A DNA stretch of 64,000 nucleotides from Pseudomonas sp. ISL-84. Lineage in GTDB: Bacteria > Bacillota > Bacilli > Bacillales > Cytobacillaceae. The translations under genes were made by a program, and so were the position numbers. Under the pieces are notes generated by a model. That model saw only the letters and a list, made by a program, of their open reading frames with translations, did not search any database and had not been told where the DNA came from. Location of the stretch: contig JAGGRA010000024.1 of assembly GCA_018613035.1 (NCBI GenBank), positions 41,615 through 105,614 of the forward strand, in the 5' to 3' direction. How positions within the stretch are numbered: the stretch's first letter is position 1; the number at the start of each line of letters is the position of its first letter. This document shows positions 61,472 to 64,000 of this stretch, in pieces.

Positions 61472-62215
61472 TCAATGTTCATAAATCATTTTTTTCGTCA
61501 TTCCACCATCAACTGTGATATTTTCTCCTGTTATAAAATCACTTTCTGGATCAGCTAAAAACAAACAGGTTCTGGCTATGTCTTCAGGCTTCCCTACTCT
61601 ATTGGCAAGATGCTGTTTATGATCAATCTCCCTAAGCTCTTCATAATCTTCTGTTTCAATCCATCCGGGACTAATGCAATTTACCCGGATTCCTTTTTCT
61701 GCAAGTGTTCTTGCCAAAGCATGCGTAATGGCCGATACCCCGCCCTTTGAAGCAGAATAGGCTTCCGTATTGCTTTCTGACATCTCTGCTCTTGTGGAAG
61801 AAATGTTGATAATACTTGAGCCTGCATTCATTTTTTTTGCTGCTTCCCTGCTGCACAGAAAGACACTTCTAAGATTTGTATTGATTACTTCATCCCACAT
61901 CTCTACTGTCATATCAAAAAAAGAATAAAACTTCGAAATTCCTGCATTGTTTATTAGGATATCAATCGAACCAAAAGCTTCACGCGACTTAGCCATCAAT
62001 CTGGATATTTCAGTTTCATCTTTTACATCAGCTTTAATGAAAAGGCTAGAAATTCCTTGCTGCTTCATACTTTCTTCAAGCTTTCTCCCTTTCTCCTCAT
62101 TGATATCTGCAATGACGACATTCGCCTCTTTTTTGGCAAACGCTTCGGCAATCCCTTGGCCGATCCCATTTGCAGCCCCGGTCACAATGACGGTCTTCCC
62201 TTTAAAATTGCTCAT
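61472..62215 (-). CDS. SDR-family oxidoreductase
   Basis: A 247-residue short-chain dehydrogenase with all classical motifs: TGAANGIGQGIAE (cofactor), NNAGIS, the catalytic Ser in NISSTRA and YSASKGG (Tyr and Lys), and CISPGWIETE. The sequence is of the glucose dehydrogenase/3-oxoacyl reductase type; the substrate is unknown. GGAGAAGTGG precedes the ATG. The convergent 25-residue gene ends 5 bases away. Confidence 0.9.
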   Translation of the reverse strand: MSNFKGKTVIVTGAANGIGQGIAEAFAKKEANVVIADINEEKGRKLEESMKQQGISSLFIKADVKDETEISRLMAKSREAFGSIDILINNAGISKFYSFFDMTVEMWDEVINTNLRSVFLCSREAAKKMNAGSSIINISSTRAEMSESNTEAYSASKGGVSAITHALARTLAEKGIRVNCISPGWIETEDYEELREIDHKQHLANRVGKPEDIARTCLFLADPESDFITGENITVDGGMTKKMIYEH

Positions 62216-62305
62216 TATGCCACTTCTCCTTCATGTTCATTTATATTGCATTTATACCCCAAAATAACAACCCTCTATTCCATTATCAATAAAGGAATAA
62301 ATAAA

Positions 62306-62335
62306 AGGCACTTGAGATGCTCAAGTGCCTTTTCA
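62306..62335 (-). terminator. Terminator of ykvT
   Basis: AAAAGGCACTTGAG and CTCAAGTGCCTTTT, perfect 14-bp stem; loop ATG. Confidence 0.9.
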
Positions 62336-62344
62336 GTACAGTTT

Positions 62345-62935
62345 TTATTTAGCAAATTGATGTTTTCCAATAACGGTCGTTACTTCTCGGGAAAAAATCC
62401 ATTTGCTTGTGCTGGTTTGCGGATTGTAAAAGAATAAGGATCCTTTTCCCTTCCCTCTGAAAGCAAGCGCCTCATTCACCGCTTTCATTGCTTGACTGTC
62501 AGCTGGGCGGTTGATCTCCCCGTTAGCTACCGGTGTAAAAGCATAATAGCCATTTGAAACCTGGTAGATTACTTCTTTAACAGTGTCAGGAAAATCAGGT
62601 GAATCCACTCTGTTTAACACAACTGTCGCAACAGCAACCTTGCCTGCATACGGCTCTCCTTTTGCTTCAGCATGAACAAGCTGTGCCATCAGATTTTTTT
62701 CAGCCTGTGTAATTGTCGCCGGAAGCTTAATAGACTGGCCTGGATAAATCATATGGGAGTTCAGTTTGTTAAGAGTCATTACCTTAGAAATTGGCACACC
62801 ATAATGGCTGCTTATTTTCCATAGAGTATCCCCCTTAGTTACGTTATGTACACTTGCAAAAGCCTCTCCCTGGAATGCAAATAGACTTGTGCCCACAAGC
62901 AATGCAGCGGCCGCTTTTTTTAATTGTTTCTTCAT
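62345..62935 (-). CDS. ykvT: YkvT-like LysM cell-wall hydrolase (SleB type)
   Basis: A 196-residue secreted protein: signal peptide of about 27 residues ending GEAFAS, one LysM (HNVTKGDTLWKISSHYGVP, about 30-72) and a Hydrolase_2 domain like the catalytic part of the cortex-lytic enzyme SleB, with HAEAKGEPYAGKVAVATVVLNR carrying the catalytic Glu. It would cleave peptidoglycan, perhaps in spores or during growth. AGGAGG precedes the ATG and is partly enclosed in a hairpin. ykvS lies close by, as in B. subtilis. Confidence 0.9.
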   Translation of the reverse strand: MKKQLKKAAAALLVGTSLFAFQGEAFASVHNVTKGDTLWKISSHYGVPISKVMTLNKLNSHMIYPGQSIKLPATITQAEKNLMAQLVHAEAKGEPYAGKVAVATVVLNRVDSPDFPDTVKEVIYQVSNGYYAFTPVANGEINRPADSQAMKAVNEALAFRGKGKGSLFFYNPQTSTSKWIFSREVTTVIGKHQFAK

Positions 62936-62945
62936 ATGTATTCCT

Positions 62946-62970
62946 CCTGATAGAATTCTATACTATCAGG
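62946..62970 (-). promoter_or_regulatory. Hairpin overlapping the ykvT ribosome-binding site
   Basis: CCTGATAG and CTATCAGG (8-bp perfect arms, 9-base loop); the 3' arm supplies the first AGG of AGGAGG. Confidence 0.5.
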
Positions 62971-63052
62971 CTACCAGCTAACAAACCCTATATCATTAGG
63001 TAATTAATGGTCCCGTTTGCAGAACCTTCAAACATCTGGAAAAATATATTCA

Positions 63053-63078
63053 TTACCCGTTTTAAAACATTTCCAAAC
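63053..63078 (-). promoter_or_regulatory. Possible SigB-type promoter of ykvT
   Basis: GTTTGG (63078-63073), 14 bases, GGGTAA (63058-63053) on the minus strand; spacing is ideal, sequence is 4/6 and 5/6. Confidence 0.35.
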
Positions 63079-63086
63079 ATTAAGGT

Positions 63087-63281
63087 TTAACTGCGCGGAG
63101 ATTCTAAATATTGGTACACTACATGACCGCCTCTTTGGGCTATTCCGCGGAAATGCTTGAAATCCTCCCGCTTTACGAGCACACTCCGAAATGGAAGAAA
63201 ATCCTCTTTGGAAACATGAAATTCCAAAATGACTCCTTCTTTTAATTGGTCTAAAACTTCCTGTACATGTTCTTCTTTCAT
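63087..63281 (-). CDS. Small conserved-looking protein, unknown
   Basis: A 64-residue soluble protein (MKEEHVQEVLDQLKEGVI at the start, FKHFRGIAQRGGHVVYQYLESPRS at the end). GAAGGAG lies 10 bases upstream of the ATG. The composition and the well-formed ribosome-binding site support a real gene. The sequence looks like a short Bacillus protein I have seen unnamed; function unknown. Confidence 0.7.
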   Translation of the reverse strand: MKEEHVQEVLDQLKEGVILEFHVSKEDFLPFRSVLVKREDFKHFRGIAQRGGHVVYQYLESPRS

Positions 63282-63401
63282 GACATTAACTCCTTCTGTC
63301 TCTTTCTATTTTTATATGATATATAATTTGATTTGATTTTTAAAGGGAGCAAAATGAATTCATTAATGACCTGTTTTTTTCTGAATATTTAATAATTTTA
63401 A

Positions 63402-63429
63402 TGTACAAAAATTATGAATCTGGTATAAT
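63402..63429 (+). promoter_or_regulatory. SigA-type promoter of ykvS
   Basis: TGTACA, 16 bases, TGGTATAAT (extended, consensus -10). The leader would be about 135 bases. Confidence 0.55.
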
Positions 63430-63568
63430 ATTACCAACCTGACAACTGAATTTGTTTTTTCAGAAAACAATACACCAAATAAATTCAAAATTCTTTACGC
63501 TTTTTACAATATAGTGCAAACTGATATTAATCAGCTAAAGAAGTGGACAAAAAAAGGAGAGATGGTCT

Positions 63569-63757
63569 TTGAAGAAAGCAGAGGTTGGCAATATTATCGA
63601 ATTTCGAGATGGATTACAGGGGATTGTGGAGAAAGTAAATGAAAATTCCGTGATAGTAGACTTAACTTATATGGACAACTACCGTGATCTCGATTTAGAT
63701 CAAAGAACGGTTATAAATCATAAAAACTATAGAGTTGTAAAGGAATCTGCCGTATAA
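63569..63757 (+). CDS. ykvS: YkvS, DUF2187 protein
   Basis: A 62-residue protein with one SH3-like beta barrel (KKAEVGNIIEFRDGLQGIV, NSVIVDLTYMDNYRDLD), the DUF2187/KOW-like YkvS family of Bacilli, of unknown function. The start is TTG with AAAGGAGAG 10 bases upstream. ykvT is its neighbour as in B. subtilis. A strong bidirectional terminator follows. Confidence 0.9.
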   Translation: MKKAEVGNIIEFRDGLQGIVEKVNENSVIVDLTYMDNYRDLDLDQRTVINHKNYRVVKESAV

Positions 63758-63796
63758 AAACAAAAAATGAAAGCGCATTCCTCGAGAAGCATATTC

Positions 63797-63827
63797 AAAA
63801 AAAAGCAGCTGGCTTGCTGCTTTTTTT
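63797..63827. terminator. Bidirectional terminator after ykvS
   Basis: AAAAAAAGCAGC and GCTGCTTTTTTT with a 6-base loop; it also overlaps the stop of the truncated gene on minus. Confidence 0.9.
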
Positions 63828-63934
63828 ATTTTTGCATTGAGCCTGATTCAAGGGTTTGTATCCCCTTTACCTCTTTTTTTGCAATAAAAGCCATAGCCTT
63901 GGCTACCTGCTTTGCTTCAATTGGTTTAACTTTT
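63826..63934 (-). pseudogene. C-terminal remnant of a Rossmann-fold oxidoreductase
   Basis: The minus strand encodes a clean protein end (KPIEAKQVAKAMAFIAKKEVKGI, then SGSMQK and TAA) typical of the last helix and strand of NAD(P)H-binding SDR-like proteins. No start codon exists in frame; upstream the frame enters repeat copy 6 and meets a TAG. The gene seems to be cut by the repeat, or its 5' part lies beyond it outside the window. Confidence 0.5.
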
Positions 63935-64000
63935 AGGCTCTTTTGGTATAGATTGTTGTTTTTGGACTATAAAGCTTGGCCATTGATTTCCGCTCCAGTC
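63935..64000. repeat. Dispersed GC-rich fold-back repeat, copy 6 (cut by window edge)
   Basis: AGGCTCTTTTGGTATAGATTG, GGACTATAAAGCTTG and CCATTGATTTCCGCTCCAGTC follow copy 2 almost base for base up to the window end. Confidence 0.85.

Overview
The window comes from the chromosome of a low-GC, spore-forming Bacillus-type Firmicute (Bacillaceae). Most genes are recognisable orthologues of one B. subtilis region, read in reverse order: SR1/SR1P, pdhD-C-B-A, ykyA, def, ykrA, rpoY-rnjA, ktrC, an ABC exporter pair, ykuV/ykuU/ykuT, dapL/dapH, ccpC, ykuL(cbpB), ykuJ, ykuI, fadH(ykuF), ykuE, ykuD, ykyB, cheV, patA, ykwC, ptsI-ptsH, ykvT and ykvS. Orthology calls rest on recalled protein families, not on a search. 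I see no rRNA, tRNA, CRISPR array, prophage or transposase gene.

Layout. 1-5.6 kb: the start of SR1P with its upstream control region, small conserved proteins, a lipoprotein polysaccharide deacetylase and a BCCT (glycine betaine type) transporter. 5.6-12 kb: the pyruvate dehydrogenase operon and ykyA. 12-18.4 kb: a YjcZ-type micro-protein, peptide deformylase, a HAD phosphatase, an EamA transporter, a tiny basic peptide gene, RNA polymerase epsilon with RNase J1, and KtrC. 18.4-26 kb: a DUF4349 lipoprotein, a heterodimeric ABC exporter, and the redox/osmotic group YkuV, YkuU, YkuT. 26-32 kb: two acetyl-branch diaminopimelate genes, the CcpC regulator with its operator, a TauE/SafE exporter, a DHA2 drug exporter and the c-di-AMP-type CBS protein. 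32-38 kb: micro-genes, YkuJ, an MBL hydrolase with a glutaredoxin, secreted proteins and the EAL-like YkuI. 38-44 kb: FadH, Tat-dependent YkuE, L,D-transpeptidase YkuD, a PadR-MFS operon, YkyB and CheV. 44-50.8 kb: MFS/TetR, DinB, RDD, a possible FNR-controlled small protein, PatA and YkwC. 50.8-64 kb: lipoproteins and small ORFs, ptsHI without ptsG, a FetAB-like pair, a MoxR/DUF58 operon, PilZ, a heme-copper-oxidase-like protein, an SDR, YkvT and YkvS.

Themes. Central carbon control is dense: SR1 has a consensus CcpN operator, ccpC has a perfect CcpC dyad, and ptsHI and pdh are present. PatA, DapH and DapL together cover three steps of acetylated diaminopimelate synthesis. Nucleotide second messengers recur (CBS protein, KtrC, EAL-like YkuI, PilZ).

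The least explained material is a dispersed family of GC-rich fold-back repeats of about 150-300 bp (at least six copies plus remnants), one of which abuts a 5'-truncated coding sequence at the right edge. Other unexplained items are a 21-bp-period tandem array, several very short genes with strong ribosome-binding sites, and several clear operator-like palindromes without an assigned regulator. I found no convincing new multi-gene system.
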